NCBI GenBank assembly: GCA_948470335.1
Contig: CAOKOL010000027.1
Span: 1 to 58,866, forward strand
Source of the DNA: an uncultured Lachnospiraceae bacterium
Lineage (GTDB): Bacteria; Bacillota; Clostridia; Lachnospirales; Lachnospiraceae
Length of the DNA stretch: 58,866 bases
Direction: 5' to 3'
The first letter of the stretch is position 1. Every line of letters begins with the position of its first letter. Position numbers and translations under genes: made by a program. The notes under the pieces were generated by a model. It was not told the origin of the DNA and ran no database searches. It saw only the letters and a list, made by a program, of their open reading frames with translations. This document shows positions 34,190-44,932 of the stretch, in pieces.

Positions 34190-35407
34190 ATGTTTCAGAT
34201 ATTCGAATATGTGAAAATGGCCCTGAAAAATATCAGGACCAATAAGGGCCGTTCCTTTCTGACCATGCTGGGCATTATTATCGGCATTTCCTCCGTTATC
34301 CTGATTATGTCCCTTGGAAACGGCGCAAAGAAGGAGATCAGCGACCAGCTTAACAGCCTGGGAGACGGCCAGATCTATATGTATTCCAATACAAACCGGC
34401 AGGCCGGAACGGTTTATATCACCGAAAAAGACGTGGAAGCCATCAAATCCAAGGTGGATCATGTGAAAGGCGCCACGATCTATGAAAGCTACTGGACGGA
34501 AGTGGAAAGCTTTAAAGGGAAATTTGACGTGATTTTACAGGCGGGTATGCCGGATCTGGAATATTCGTCTCCCAACCCGGTGTTCCGGGGACGGTTTTTC
34601 AATGACTCCGACTATGAATCCGGCCGTCTGGTCTGTGTGATTACCCAGGGAGACGCCAGGAAGCTATTTGGCAGCGATAATGTGGTGGGCATGTCCATAG
34701 AGGTGGATCTGTGGGGCATGGGAACAAAGGAATTTAAAATCATCGGCGTCAGGAAGGATCAGGAAGAAGGATTTTTCAACGGCAGCTATGAAGGGCAGCC
34801 TCTGTATCTGGAAATTCCGAATACGGCGCTGGCCAATTATGGGATAGAATCAGATGAATTTCAGAATATTTATATTTTCTCGGAAGGAAACAGGTATTCC
34901 TCCCAGGTGACGGAGGATGCTATGAACCTGCTGGAAGTGCGGCATCAGGTAAAAAATGAGGGTGCGTTCCTGGTACAGCAGTTTGCGGACCAGATGAGCG
35001 AGATTACCAGCGTTCTTGATATGCTGACCGTGTTTATTATGCTGGTGGCGGCCATTTCCCTGCTGGTAGGCGGCATCGGCGTAATGAATATCATGCTGGT
35101 TTCCGTGACGGAGCGGACCAGGGAAATCGGTATCAGAAAAGGGCTGGGGGCAAGAACTGGCTCCATTATGACTCAGTTTCTGGCGGAATCTGCCATTATC
35201 ACGGCCATGGGAGGCGTGATCGGCGTTGTCATCGGCGTGGGCGGAGCGTATCTGATCTGCGGGCTTCTGCCTTTCGGGCCTCAGGTGCAGGTATCCGCCG
35301 TGGTGACAGCTACACTGTTTTCCTGCGGCGTAGGCGTGTTTTTCGGAATCTATCCGGCCAGAAAGGCGGCGAAGCTGAGTCCGATCGAGGCGCTTCGGAG
35401 AGATTGA
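34190..35407 (+). CDS. MacB-type ABC permease
   Basis: The 405-residue protein has an N-terminal transmembrane helix (SFLTMLGIIIGISSVILIMS), a large MacB-PCD extracellular domain (about 45-265) and three C-terminal helices. The characteristic GGIGVMNIMLVSVTERTREI and IGIRKGLGAR motifs are present. It lies 12 bases after the adaptor gene. The three genes form a complete exporter; the substrate is not indicated by any neighbour. Confidence 0.93.
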   Translation: MFQIFEYVKMALKNIRTNKGRSFLTMLGIIIGISSVILIMSLGNGAKKEISDQLNSLGDGQIYMYSNTNRQAGTVYITEKDVEAIKSKVDHVKGATIYESYWTEVESFKGKFDVILQAGMPDLEYSSPNPVFRGRFFNDSDYESGRLVCVITQGDARKLFGSDNVVGMSIEVDLWGMGTKEFKIIGVRKDQEEGFFNGSYEGQPLYLEIPNTALANYGIESDEFQNIYIFSEGNRYSSQVTEDAMNLLEVRHQVKNEGAFLVQQFADQMSEITSVLDMLTVFIMLVAAISLLVGGIGVMNIMLVSVTERTREIGIRKGLGARTGSIMTQFLAESAIITAMGGVIGVVIGVGGAYLICGLLPFGPQVQVSAVVTATLFSCGVGVFFGIYPARKAAKLSPIEALRRD

Positions 35408-35414
35408 TACGAAT

Positions 35415-35438
35415 AAGAATCCTGCTTTGCAGGATTCT
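35415..35438 (+). terminator. Hairpin after the exporter operon
   Basis: AGAATCCTGC-TTT-GCAGGATTCT forms a perfect 10-bp stem. It has no T run and may protect the mRNA end ahead of the main terminator. Confidence 0.45.
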
Positions 35439-35450
35439 CCGTTCATATAA

Positions 35451-35497
35451 AAAAGTGTAAAGTCCTGACAATTCGACAGGAATTTACACTTTTTTTA
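35451..35497. terminator. Bidirectional terminator
   Basis: AAAAGTGTAAA-g-TCCTG pairs with CAGGA-a-TTTACACTTTT, with A and T runs on the two sides. It serves the exporter operon and the convergent fumarase gene. Confidence 0.85.
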
Positions 35498-35525
35498 CTG
35501 CCTTATAAACATACTTAAAAAACAG

Positions 35526-36944
<1,419 letters not shown>

Positions 36945-37086
36945 TATGAAAGGGCTCCTTATGATGAAAGATCGGACAGATCATGTCATCGGCAGATCTG
37001 TCCGTGGAATATCCGGCAGACTGCGCCGGTACCCAGGGGTATGCTTTGCGGTGACGCGTTTTGCCGGATTGATACGGGATATTGAT

Positions 37087-38259
37087 TCAGATTCTGGCCA
37101 CGCCGTCTTTGCGGGCGGCTTCTGCGGTTGCTTTTGCCACGGCGTCTTTTACCCTGGGATCGAAAGCGTAAGGAAGAATATAGTCCGCATTCAGCTCCTG
37201 ATCGCTGACCAGCCCTGCAATGGCGTAAGCGGCCGCAATCTTCATATTTTCCGTGATCTGGCCGGCCCGGACATCCAGAGCGCCCCGGAAGATGCCGGGG
37301 AAACAGAGCACGTTGTTCACCTGATTGGGGAAATCGCTGCGGCCTGTGGATACCACGGCGGCGCCGGCGGCTTTTGCCTCGTCGGGGAAAATTTCGGGAA
37401 CGGGGTTTGCGCAGGCGAAAATAATGGGGTCCTTGGCCATGGTTTTTACCATTTCGGGGGTCAAGGTGCCGGGTGCGGAGACGCCGATAAAGACGTCGGC
37501 TCCCCGGATGACTTCGGCCAGCGTGCCTTTTTCTTTATTCAGGTTTGTGATTTTTGCCATTTCCTCTTTTACGGGATTCAGGTTTTCACGGCCTTCATAG
37601 ATGGCGCCGGTTCGGTCTGTCATAATGACGTTTTTTAACCCCATGCTCATCATTAGCTTAATGATTGCAATACCGGCCGCGCCGGCGCCGCTGGTAACGA
37701 TCCTCACATCCTCCAGTTTCTTTCCCACTACCTTTAAAGCATTAATCATGCCGGCCATGGTGATAACCGCCGTGCCGTGCTGGTCGTCGTGGAAAACCGG
37801 GATGTCGCAGGCTGCTTTTAATTTCTCCTCGATCTCAAAACAGCGGGGAGCGGAGATGTCCTCCAGGTTGACGCCGCCGAAGCTGCCGGCCAGCAGGGAG
37901 ACGGTTTTTACGATATCATCCACGTTTTTGCTGCGCACACAGAGAGGGACAGCGTCCACGCCGCCGAATTCTTTGAACAGGACGCATTTGCCTTCCATAA
38001 CAGGCATGCCCGCTTCCGGTCCGATATCTCCAAGCCCCAGTACGGCCGTGCCGTCGGTAACGACCGCTACCGTGTTCCAGCGGCGGGTCAGGTCAAAGCT
38101 TTTGCTGATGTCTTTTTGAATTTCCAGGCAGGGCTGGGCCACGCCGGGGGTGTAAGCCAGGGCCAGCGCTTCCTTGCTGTCCACTTTTGCCCGCGAGACT
38201 ACCTCGATTTTTCCTTTCAGTTCCTCATGTAATTTCAGTGATTCTTTTGCGTAATCCAT
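37087..38259 (-). CDS. NAD(P)-dependent malic enzyme
   Basis: The 390-residue short-form malic enzyme decarboxylates malate to pyruvate. YTPGVAQPCLEI, TDGTAVLGLGDIG, FHDDQHGTAVITMAG and the nucleotide-binding VTSGAGAAGIAI are visible. It starts at ATG 38259 with GGAGGAC upstream. It lies 142 bases upstream of fumC on the same strand; a repeat-containing region separates it from aroD. Confidence 0.94.
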   Translation of the reverse strand: MDYAKESLKLHEELKGKIEVVSRAKVDSKEALALAYTPGVAQPCLEIQKDISKSFDLTRRWNTVAVVTDGTAVLGLGDIGPEAGMPVMEGKCVLFKEFGGVDAVPLCVRSKNVDDIVKTVSLLAGSFGGVNLEDISAPRCFEIEEKLKAACDIPVFHDDQHGTAVITMAGMINALKVVGKKLEDVRIVTSGAGAAGIAIIKLMMSMGLKNVIMTDRTGAIYEGRENLNPVKEEMAKITNLNKEKGTLAEVIRGADVFIGVSAPGTLTPEMVKTMAKDPIIFACANPVPEIFPDEAKAAGAAVVSTGRSDFPNQVNNVLCFPGIFRGALDVRAGQITENMKIAAAYAIAGLVSDQELNADYILPYAFDPRVKDAVAKATAEAARKDGVARI

Positions 38260-38276
38260 AGTGTCCTCCTATTTAA

Positions 38277-38585
38277 AGTTCCGCTCCAGTCCTCCCAAGC
38301 CCCCTGACCTGGAAGAATTTCCGGCCGTTAAGACGTCCGAAAATCCTTCCGGGGCTTGTCCGGACTTGCGCTGATTTAGAGTTCCGCTCCAGTCCTCCCA
38401 AGCCCCCTGACCTGGAAGAATTTCCGGCCGCAGAAGCGTCCGAAAATCCTTCCGGGGCTTTGCTATGAGCACTTAGGGTCTGTTTTTTGGACCTTTACGT
38501 GCGATGCATACAAAATTGTTAGCGGGTGTTTTTTAGCCGCTTACTATTTTGTAGTCCGGACTTGTGCTGATTAAAAGTTCCGCTG
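38277..38585. repeat. 103-bp imperfect tandem repeat with hairpins
   Basis: Two nearly identical copies begin AGTTCCGCTCCAGTCC at 38277 and 38380. A third left edge (TCCGGACTTG to AGTTCCGCT) is at 38557-38585. Each full copy contains AAGCCCC ... GGGGCTT flanking GGAAG/CTTCC and ATTTC/GAAAAT arms, so it can form a long hairpin. Between copies 2 and 3, a second hairpin pairs ACAAAATTGTTAGCGG with CCGCTTACTATTTTGT (14 of 16). No gene is supported in this stretch. Confidence 0.8.
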
Positions 38586-38593
38586 ATACTGCT

Positions 38594-39370
38594 TCATCCC
38601 AGACTGCCATGGATGATATCCAGCACCTGTCTCAGCTCCCGCACGCCGATCTGGCCGGGGGCGGAGGCTTTGGAGGCGGAGCCGAAGGTGACGGCGGAGC
38701 CGAAGCTTTCGCCGGCCAGCCGGCTGATCAGGCCGGTTTCTGACATGGACATGGTAATGACCGGACAGTCGGCGTGATGCCGTGACATTTCAAGGGTGGC
38801 TGAAAGCAGTGTTAGTACGTCCTGTTCGGAGCGGGGCATCACCGCGATTTTGGCGATATCGGCTCCGGCTTTTTGCATATGACAAAGCTTTTTTACAATT
38901 TCTTCCTGAGAAGGAGTGCTGTGAAAGTCATGGCTGGAGCCTATGACTTTCACAGAATGCTCATGGGCGGCGGAAATGAGCTCTTCCGCCACAGTCTCTT
39001 TGCTGAAAAGTTCCACGTCAATCAGATCTGCGCAGCCGCTTTCGGCCATGGAAAGATTCAGCCGTTTATATTGGGCGTCATCGGCGGCTTTTTCACCGCC
39101 TTCCGTTTTTGTGCGGAAGGTGAAAAGAAGGGGGAGTTCTGCCAGCGCTTCCCGGAGCGCTTTGGCCGTATCGGCCAGCTTTTCCGCATCAAAGACGTCC
39201 TCGTACCAGTCGGCCCGCCATTCCGCCAGATCCGCAGGGATTGAAGAAAAGACGCCGGCTTCTTTGAGAATTTCCGGCCGGGTTTGTCCTGTGATGGGGA
39301 CGCAGATTTTCGGATGGCCTCTGCCGATTGTGACATTTCTGATTGTAACAGGATTTTTAACAGGATTCAT
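38594..39370 (-). CDS. aroD: Type I 3-dehydroquinate dehydratase
   Basis: The 258-residue enzyme dehydrates 3-dehydroquinate by a Schiff base. The catalytic lysine is in ADIAKIAVMP and the histidine in IGSSHDFHSTP. ICVPITGQT and the C-terminal GQIGVRELRQVLDIIH fit the family. It stands alone, without other shikimate genes, so it could serve either synthesis or quinate breakdown. Confidence 0.94.
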   Translation of the reverse strand: MNPVKNPVTIRNVTIGRGHPKICVPITGQTRPEILKEAGVFSSIPADLAEWRADWYEDVFDAEKLADTAKALREALAELPLLFTFRTKTEGGEKAADDAQYKRLNLSMAESGCADLIDVELFSKETVAEELISAAHEHSVKVIGSSHDFHSTPSQEEIVKKLCHMQKAGADIAKIAVMPRSEQDVLTLLSATLEMSRHHADCPVITMSMSETGLISRLAGESFGSAVTFGSASKASAPGQIGVRELRQVLDIIHGSLG

Positions 39371-39746
39371 TTTGCTGTTCCTTTCCGGAGTGCCGATGTG
39401 AGCGTTTCGATAGAATTCGGTCCGGCCTTCCTGCCGATAAAAAATGATTCCGTGAAGGTTTACCGGATGTCAGCGGCCGATACGTCAGTATGCCCCGGCC
39501 GGCTTTGGGTAAACGCATCATAAGTATAGCAGAGAGAAAACGAGAAAGCAATACTGTCAGGGGTCAGTTGCCGCGTTCTGTCAAAGCAGGATTCCGATTT
39601 GTCTCTCAGACGGATTTCCGCATATTTTACGAAATTTCAACACAGCTTGCAATATTTGTCTAAAAAATCTTGACAGTGAAGTTTTCCGTCGTTAGAATAA
39701 GGAAGATCCCCGGAAAACGGAAAATCTGTACGGCCAGGGGAAGGGT
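39371..39746. other. Intergenic region, divergent promoters
   Basis: No gene is seen between aroD and the next plus-strand gene. It holds the promoter at 39670-39698 described separately and a GC-rich stretch at 39400-39520 without clear signals. Confidence 0.5.
39670..39698 (+). promoter_or_regulatory. Promoter of the 198-residue protein gene and the first PucR gene
   Basis: TTGACA (39670-39675), 17 bases, TAGAAT (39693-39698), about 48 bases before ATG 39747. Confidence 0.8.
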
Positions 39747-40343
39747 ATGTGTTTCTTAGTGAAGAAAGGGATTCCTGTTATGTTTAATATTCTGATTATT
39801 ATTGCATTGATTGCCATTTATGCGTGGACGAAAAATCTGCTGATCGCTTTTCTGGTCTGTATCATTCTGACGATGATGAAGCGCAGTCTGACTCCTTATA
39901 TGAAATATCTGTGGGAACAGTATTTTCCGGCGCCTCAGTTTGCGGAATTTTACCGGAGAGGGGTGAAGCCGGGAGAGAATGAGGGAAAGGGTGTCCGGAT
40001 TCTTCTGGTTACCCGGCAGGCGGCGATCAGACAGGAGGAAAAGGCGCATCGGGAAGAAGTACGCCGGCTGCTGACGGAGGCATTTGAACACTGGACCGAA
40101 AAGAGTCCTGCTTTTCAGCAGAAGAGCAAATCTGTGGAAGAACGGCATCTTCCGGTGCAGATTCAGACCGTAAACAGCGGGGAAAAAGACAGGAATGTGA
40201 GAAAATGTTTCCGCTGCTGGCTGGGGCTTCCGGAGCTGGTTCCGTTCAGCGGATGGAAGGAGAATCAGGATCTGTTTTTATATGACGGCATATTTCAGGA
40301 GGAGGACTGCATGGCGGCCGTTTTATTTGAAAAGGGATTATAG
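39747..40343 (+). CDS. Hypothetical membrane-anchored protein
   Basis: The 198-residue protein has two adjacent hydrophobic segments near the N-terminus (NILIIIALIAIYAW and LIAFLVCIILTMM). A soluble, charged remainder follows, with a long helix (RQEEKAHREEVRRLLTEAFE). No family is recognised. ATG 39747 has AGGGG 6 bases upstream; ATG 39780, at the first hydrophobic segment, is an alternative. It ends 12 bases before the PucR-type regulator and shares its promoter, so it may belong to the same regulatory unit. Confidence 0.7.
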   Translation: MCFLVKKGIPVMFNILIIIALIAIYAWTKNLLIAFLVCIILTMMKRSLTPYMKYLWEQYFPAPQFAEFYRRGVKPGENEGKGVRILLVTRQAAIRQEEKAHREEVRRLLTEAFEHWTEKSPAFQQKSKSVEERHLPVQIQTVNSGEKDRNVRKCFRCWLGLPELVPFSGWKENQDLFLYDGIFQEEDCMAAVLFEKGL

Positions 40344-40355
40344 AAGGAGCGGATT

Positions 40356-41981
40356 ATGGCAAAGACGGAGAAAGCTGGCGGACAATCCTATATTTTTTAT
40401 CTGAATATGCAGATGATTGCAGACGAATTTCAGGACCGTCAGATTCCATATCGGTACTGTCCCGGAAGCGCGGAGGCCAGTCTGGTCCGCGTCAGGCTTT
40501 ATGACCGCAGCCGCAGGCCGGATTGTCATCAGGTATCTATTATCGACGGGGAGCAGTTTGACAGCGGTCTTTCAGAGCTTTCCGACGCCTTTTTTATTGT
40601 GGCCGGCAGCCTGCCCCCGGATTGTTCCTGTCATTGTTCCGCCATTTTTGTGGACAGCCCTCATGTGGGCCTGCTGGAAATACTGGATATCGTGCAGGAT
40701 CTGTTTGAGCGCAATGCCAGATGGGCCGGCCGGCTGCAGACGGCTCTGATTAACGTCTGCAGCCTGGATGAAATCTGCCGGATTTCCCAGCCCTATTTTA
40801 TGAATCCGGTTTTTATCCACAACCCTCAGTATTATATTCTGGGAAATTCCGGATGGGTTCAGGGAATGTCGGAATGGGATGAGGATAAGATTACCGGCAG
40901 GTATATGACCAGTGCCCGCCTGATTAATCATTTTAAAACGGATCCGGAGTACATCAAAACCTTCGATACCCACGGCGCCCATGTATATTCCGGAAATTTC
41001 AGGTCTTTCCGCTGTGCTTATGTGAACCTCTGGAACCATGCCGGAGCCTTCGAGGGCCGGCTGTGCATCAACGAGCTGCAGTCTTCCCTGAAACCGGGCC
41101 AGTTTCATGCCATGGAGTATCTGGCGCGGATTATCACCGCCTCTTTGGAGAATACAAGCATGAGTCAGCGTTCTTCAAGCAGGCCTTTCGAACAGTTTCT
41201 GTGCCGGTTCCTCGGCGGAAAAAGCGACGGCATGGTGCCTTTGGAAGCCGTTTTGTCCAGGCAGGGATGGAAGCGGCATGACCGCTATGTGTGTATGAGG
41301 CTGGATATCACCCGAAATGATATCGGCCCCCGTGCAATTGTCAGTACATGCAATCTGATTCAGGCCGAATTTGTGGATTCCGCCTCTTTTTTCTATAAAG
41401 ACGATATTCTGGTTATTATCAATTTGTCGCGGGCGGAGGCGACGATTCAGGAATGTCTGACCCAATTGGCGCCGATTGTCCGCGAGGGGCTTTTGCAGGT
41501 GGGGGCAAGCAATGAATTTGAGGACTTTGCGCTGCTGCCCCGCTTTTATATTCAGGCTGATCTGGCCCTTACCTATGGCGGCCAGAAGGACGCTACAAAA
41601 TGGTGCCATCGGTTTCAGGATATCGCCCTTTCCTACTGTGCCGATCAGGCATGCAAGAAGCTGGGACCGCATTTCGTCTGTGCGCCGGACCTTCTGAAAC
41701 TGCAGGCTTACGATCAGGAAAATGAATCCGAACTGTACCATACGCTGCAGGTCTATCTGGAAAATGACAGAAATGCGGCCAGAACCGCCCAGCTTCTTTT
41801 TATTCACAGGAGTACACTGTTTTACCGGCTGGATAAAATTAAAAAGCTGATGGAACTGAATCTGGAGCACAATGAAGATATGCTTTATCTGCGGCTGTCA
41901 TTTTATATGATGGAGCAGTATTACGGAAAGAATGACGCCGAATGGGAGCACGAAGGGCAGGGGCAGGGACGGCGGCGTTGA
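40356..41981 (+). CDS. PucR-family transcriptional regulator (copy 1)
   Basis: The 541-residue protein ends in a PucR/CdaR-type helix-turn-helix (NDRNAARTAQLLFIHRSTLF, then YRLDKIKKLM). The N-terminal 280 residues form a sensor region with no known ligand domain that I recognise. It opens LNMQMIADEFQDRQIP and contains NPVFIHNPQYYILGNSGW. It is a paralogue of the regulator at 46080-47699, sharing this architecture. GAAGGAG precedes the ATG by 6 bases. It probably controls the divergent URO-D/symporter genes. Confidence 0.88.
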   Translation: MAKTEKAGGQSYIFYLNMQMIADEFQDRQIPYRYCPGSAEASLVRVRLYDRSRRPDCHQVSIIDGEQFDSGLSELSDAFFIVAGSLPPDCSCHCSAIFVDSPHVGLLEILDIVQDLFERNARWAGRLQTALINVCSLDEICRISQPYFMNPVFIHNPQYYILGNSGWVQGMSEWDEDKITGRYMTSARLINHFKTDPEYIKTFDTHGAHVYSGNFRSFRCAYVNLWNHAGAFEGRLCINELQSSLKPGQFHAMEYLARIITASLENTSMSQRSSSRPFEQFLCRFLGGKSDGMVPLEAVLSRQGWKRHDRYVCMRLDITRNDIGPRAIVSTCNLIQAEFVDSASFFYKDDILVIINLSRAEATIQECLTQLAPIVREGLLQVGASNEFEDFALLPRFYIQADLALTYGGQKDATKWCHRFQDIALSYCADQACKKLGPHFVCAPDLLKLQAYDQENESELYHTLQVYLENDRNAARTAQLLFIHRSTLFYRLDKIKKLMELNLEHNEDMLYLRLSFYMMEQYYGKNDAEWEHEGQGQGRRR

Positions 41982-41989
41982 AAGGTTTG

Positions 41990-42032
41990 CCGGCCCCGCA
42001 GATTACGAATCCGTATCTGCGGGGCCGGTTTT
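41990..42032. terminator. Strong bidirectional terminator
   Basis: CCGGCCCCGCAGAT pairs perfectly with ATCTGCGGGGCCGG, followed by TTTTAAAA. It separates the PucR gene from the convergent URO-D gene. Confidence 0.88.
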
Positions 42033-42050
42033 AAAAATAGTGGGGGGATT

Positions 42051-43049
42051 TTATTTGTTTGCAGCGTTATAACGCTCGATTTCGTCGTAGATGATGGGAT
42101 CCAGTTCTTTGAACATGGCTCCGGGCAGTCCGTAGGTCAGGCTGGGGATGAAATGTCCTCCCGGACCGTATTCCTGGCATGCGCGGCGCACTTCCGCACG
42201 CACTTCATCTTCGCTGACGCCGGCTCTGTCGATCACGGAATCAATGCCGCCCATCAGAACCATCCGTCCGTTCAACTGCTTCTGCAGTTTCGGAATGTCA
42301 TTGGTGGGAAGCACGCCCTGCCATACGTCGATGCCCAGCTCTACCATATCTTCCACAATCGGCTCGCAGAAGGAATCGGCATGGTGCAGGATGATTACGC
42401 CGTGCTCTTTCATATATCCGTACATTTTCACATACTGAGGCTTGATGATGGCGCGCCATGTATCAGGGCTCATAAACAGGCTGTTTTTGCTGCCCCAGTC
42501 GTCATGGGAAATGATTACTTCCGGTTTCAGATAGTCTACCAGCAGTTTTGTGTACTGGAAACGGTACTCGCCGACTGCTTCCGCCAGCTCCAGCATATCG
42601 TCCGGCTCCATCAGCAGATTCATCAGGGTGTCTTCAAATCCCATCAGGTGATGAAGTTCCTCAAATACGCCGGTGCCCATAAAGGACATCACCAGATGCT
42701 CGTCATGGTTTACCTTTGCGGCAGCTTCCAGAGCGGGCTCCCAGTCGGCCGGATTGGAGCAGTTGCCTACCAGATCGGGAACGGTCACATACTTTCTCCA
42801 TTCGGTGATATCCGGGCAGACTTTATTGTCTTCCGTGATGTGGGGCATTGCGAACATCTGATCTTCCGGCCAGGCGATCTCCGTTCCCCAGCGGTCTTTG
42901 GTGGTCTTTCCCTTCTGTCTGTTTCCGCGGGTGAATTTCTGTACCGGGTCGATCATAATCGGGATCGTGGCCTCGTATCCGTTTACCAGTCTGTCAGGAT
43001 GGCCGTCAGCTTTCAGGGTTTCCAGAAAATTTTGTCGAGGTGTTAACAT
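42051..43049 (-). CDS. URO-D-family protein 1 (candidate cobamide-dependent methyltransferase relative)
   Basis: The 332-residue protein has the uroporphyrinogen-decarboxylase-like barrel found in HemE and in MtaA/MtbA/CmuA-type methyltransferases. Visible landmarks are the ISHDDWGSKNSLFMSPDTWR region (181-200) and ILHHADSFCEP (220-230), followed by VWQGVLPTND and MGGID. The usual His-x-Cys zinc motif reads H222-H223-x4-C228, and no third cysteine sits near GGHF (297-300), so metal binding may differ. The N-terminal arginines used by HemE are not obvious. ATG 43049 follows GGAGAG. It is divergent from the symporter gene. Confidence 0.82.
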   Translation of the reverse strand: MLTPRQNFLETLKADGHPDRLVNGYEATIPIMIDPVQKFTRGNRQKGKTTKDRWGTEIAWPEDQMFAMPHITEDNKVCPDITEWRKYVTVPDLVGNCSNPADWEPALEAAAKVNHDEHLVMSFMGTGVFEELHHLMGFEDTLMNLLMEPDDMLELAEAVGEYRFQYTKLLVDYLKPEVIISHDDWGSKNSLFMSPDTWRAIIKPQYVKMYGYMKEHGVIILHHADSFCEPIVEDMVELGIDVWQGVLPTNDIPKLQKQLNGRMVLMGGIDSVIDRAGVSEDEVRAEVRRACQEYGPGGHFIPSLTYGLPGAMFKELDPIIYDEIERYNAANK

Positions 43050-43278
43050 TTCTTTATCTCTCCTTTTTAATTTAATCAATTGTCTTTTATTCAGTTTAGC
43101 GTATTTTGGATTCGGAAAAAATCCGCAGACTGTTCAAAATTTAAAAGAAGAAATCCGACATTTTGTCCGTAAACCGCATTTGCCGGAAAGAGAAAACCGA
43201 CAGGATTCATGAAAGCAGGGCTTTGTGCCGTATGAACGGTGTCTGTTCTGCCTGCGCATGATACAAAAGATCCCGGGC

Positions 43279-43327
43279 ATTACTGTACAAAATGACGGAA
43301 TTACTGCCCCGCAATCTGAACTTACTG
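43279..43327 (+). promoter_or_regulatory. Three TTACTG direct repeats at 21-bp spacing
   Basis: TTACTG occurs at 43280, 43301 and 43322, exactly two helical turns apart, all on one face of the helix. The last copy ends 4 bases before the -35 of the symporter promoter. This is the layout expected of an activator array. Binding by one of the PucR paralogues is inferred. Confidence 0.65.
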
Positions 43328-43331
43328 CGGA

Positions 43332-43360
43332 TTTACCCGGAAAAGAGAATCATTTATAAT
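43332..43360 (+). promoter_or_regulatory. Symporter operon promoter
   Basis: TTTACC (43332-43337), 17 bases, TATAAT (43355-43360). A perfect palindrome GATTGTACAATC lies downstream at 43386-43397 and could be a second operator. The leader to the start codon is about 150 bases. Confidence 0.75.
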
Positions 43361-43520
43361 ACGAAATAGATTAATCGAAACGGCAGATTGTACAATCCCA
43401 AGTGGAATATTCCGCAGCGGGCTGCGGGGCATTCCGCCCTCGCGGCAGCCGCCGGAGACCTGTGTAAACAGGCTTATCCGGCCCGCTTCCGCACAAATAA
43501 AAATGGAGAGTGAAAATGAG

Positions 43521-44906
43521 ATGGAAAGCACGAAAAAGAAAGAGCTGAGTAAAGCTCTGAAAACCTTTTACGGTGTGGGCGACTGCGGTTTTTCGCTCAT
43601 GACCAACGTAGAGAGTTATTTCTTTAACTTCTTCTTAACGAACTTAGCGCATTTTGATCTGGGCACCACGTCTTTTATCACTACGGTGGCCAGTATGGTG
43701 GACGCCTGTCTGTCCTGGATGTACGGCGCTGTGCTGAACAGTATTAAGCCGAAGAAATGGGGCCGTTACCGTTCATGGCTGATGCTGCTGCCCTGGATCG
43801 TACCCTTTTTATTCGCGTTCCAGTTTATGAAAGTCGGAGACGGAATGGTTTCCGTTGTCGTGGTAATCCTCGGCGCCGTACTCAGCCACATCGTATGGAA
43901 CTTCCCTTATGTGGCGAACGTATCCATGATTGCCGTGGCAGGCAAAACGCCTGAGGACAGAGCGCAGCTTTCTTCCACGAGAGCAGCCTGGGCAAACTTG
44001 TCCAAGGTTATTTTCTCTTATGTGGGACCGCCGCTGGCAGCCCTGTTTGCAGGCATTATCGGTGAGACCAACCAGTATGCGGCAACCGCTTTCGTACTTG
44101 GCTGGGTAATGGTAGCTCTTTACTTCGCACACTTCAAGATGTTCGAAGGCTATGAAGATATGGAAGAAGCGCAGGACAGCTCAAAAGCAAGTTCTTCCAA
44201 GACTTCCGGCGGCGACCTGGTAAAATCTCTGCTGCAGAATCCTCCTCTGATGGTTCTGATGCTGGCGGACCTGGCAAAATGGATGTTCAACTTCGTATGT
44301 GCCGGTGCTGCGATCTACTACTTTACTTATGTAGCACAGAACGTACCGCTGATGTCCACCTATATCCTGATTTCCAACCTGCTCTGCGTGGTAGGTTCCT
44401 ATCTGGCTAAGACCGTTGCCAAGAAACTGTCCACCCGTTTTGCGGCCATCATTACCTTCTTTGCAATGGCGGTCCTGCTGATCGTTGCGAACTTTACATA
44501 CAGCAACATCACGCTGGTTATCGTACTGATGTCTCTGGCACAGATGGGCTATGGCATCGCTTATGCGCTGACCCCTGCTCTGTATGCCGACACCGTTATC
44601 TATTCCGAGTGGCAGACAGGCAAGAACGCGGCCGGCTGGATCAGCGGTCTGCAGAACGTGCCGTTAAAGGTTGGCGTTATGGCTCGTGGTATCATTATCT
44701 CCGCAAGCCTTGCGGCGGCGAACTTTGATTCTTCCATCGACCCCGCGGCGGCTACGGAGCCTCTGAAAAAGGGCGTATGTATGGCGTTTATGCTGGTTCC
44801 CGCTCTGGCTCTGGTAATTGCGGCAGTCCTGCTTCTGTTAGGCTTTAAGCTGACAAAGGAGAAAGTGGAGCAGTATCAGGCTGAAATCACGGCACGTAAA
44901 GCGTGA
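43521..44906 (+). CDS. GPH-type cation symporter (MFS)
   Basis: The product is about 461 residues with 12 transmembrane segments. It has the glycoside-pentoside-hexuronide symporter look: GVGDCGFSLMTNVESYFFNF, WGRYRSWLMLLPW and YADTVIYSEWQTGKNAAGWI. These carriers import sugars, glucuronides or related organic acids with sodium or protons. ATG 43521 lies 10 bases after GGAGAG; an ATG six codons earlier has no ribosome binding site. It is the first gene of symporter-URO-D2-PucR2. Codon use here is visibly richer in preferred codons (CGT, GTA) than in neighbours, hinting at high expression. Confidence 0.88.
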   Translation: MESTKKKELSKALKTFYGVGDCGFSLMTNVESYFFNFFLTNLAHFDLGTTSFITTVASMVDACLSWMYGAVLNSIKPKKWGRYRSWLMLLPWIVPFLFAFQFMKVGDGMVSVVVVILGAVLSHIVWNFPYVANVSMIAVAGKTPEDRAQLSSTRAAWANLSKVIFSYVGPPLAALFAGIIGETNQYAATAFVLGWVMVALYFAHFKMFEGYEDMEEAQDSSKASSSKTSGGDLVKSLLQNPPLMVLMLADLAKWMFNFVCAGAAIYYFTYVAQNVPLMSTYILISNLLCVVGSYLAKTVAKKLSTRFAAIITFFAMAVLLIVANFTYSNITLVIVLMSLAQMGYGIAYALTPALYADTVIYSEWQTGKNAAGWISGLQNVPLKVGVMARGIIISASLAAANFDSSIDPAAATEPLKKGVCMAFMLVPALALVIAAVLLLLGFKLTKEKVEQYQAEITARKA

Positions 44907-44932
44907 AAATAACTTTTAAACCATAAATTGGC

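Noticed and set aside
38269..38472. A 67-codon minus-strand frame with an internal repeat
   Set aside because: It is a translation of the 103-bp hairpin repeat; the repeated peptide has no ribosome binding site and no protein-like pattern.
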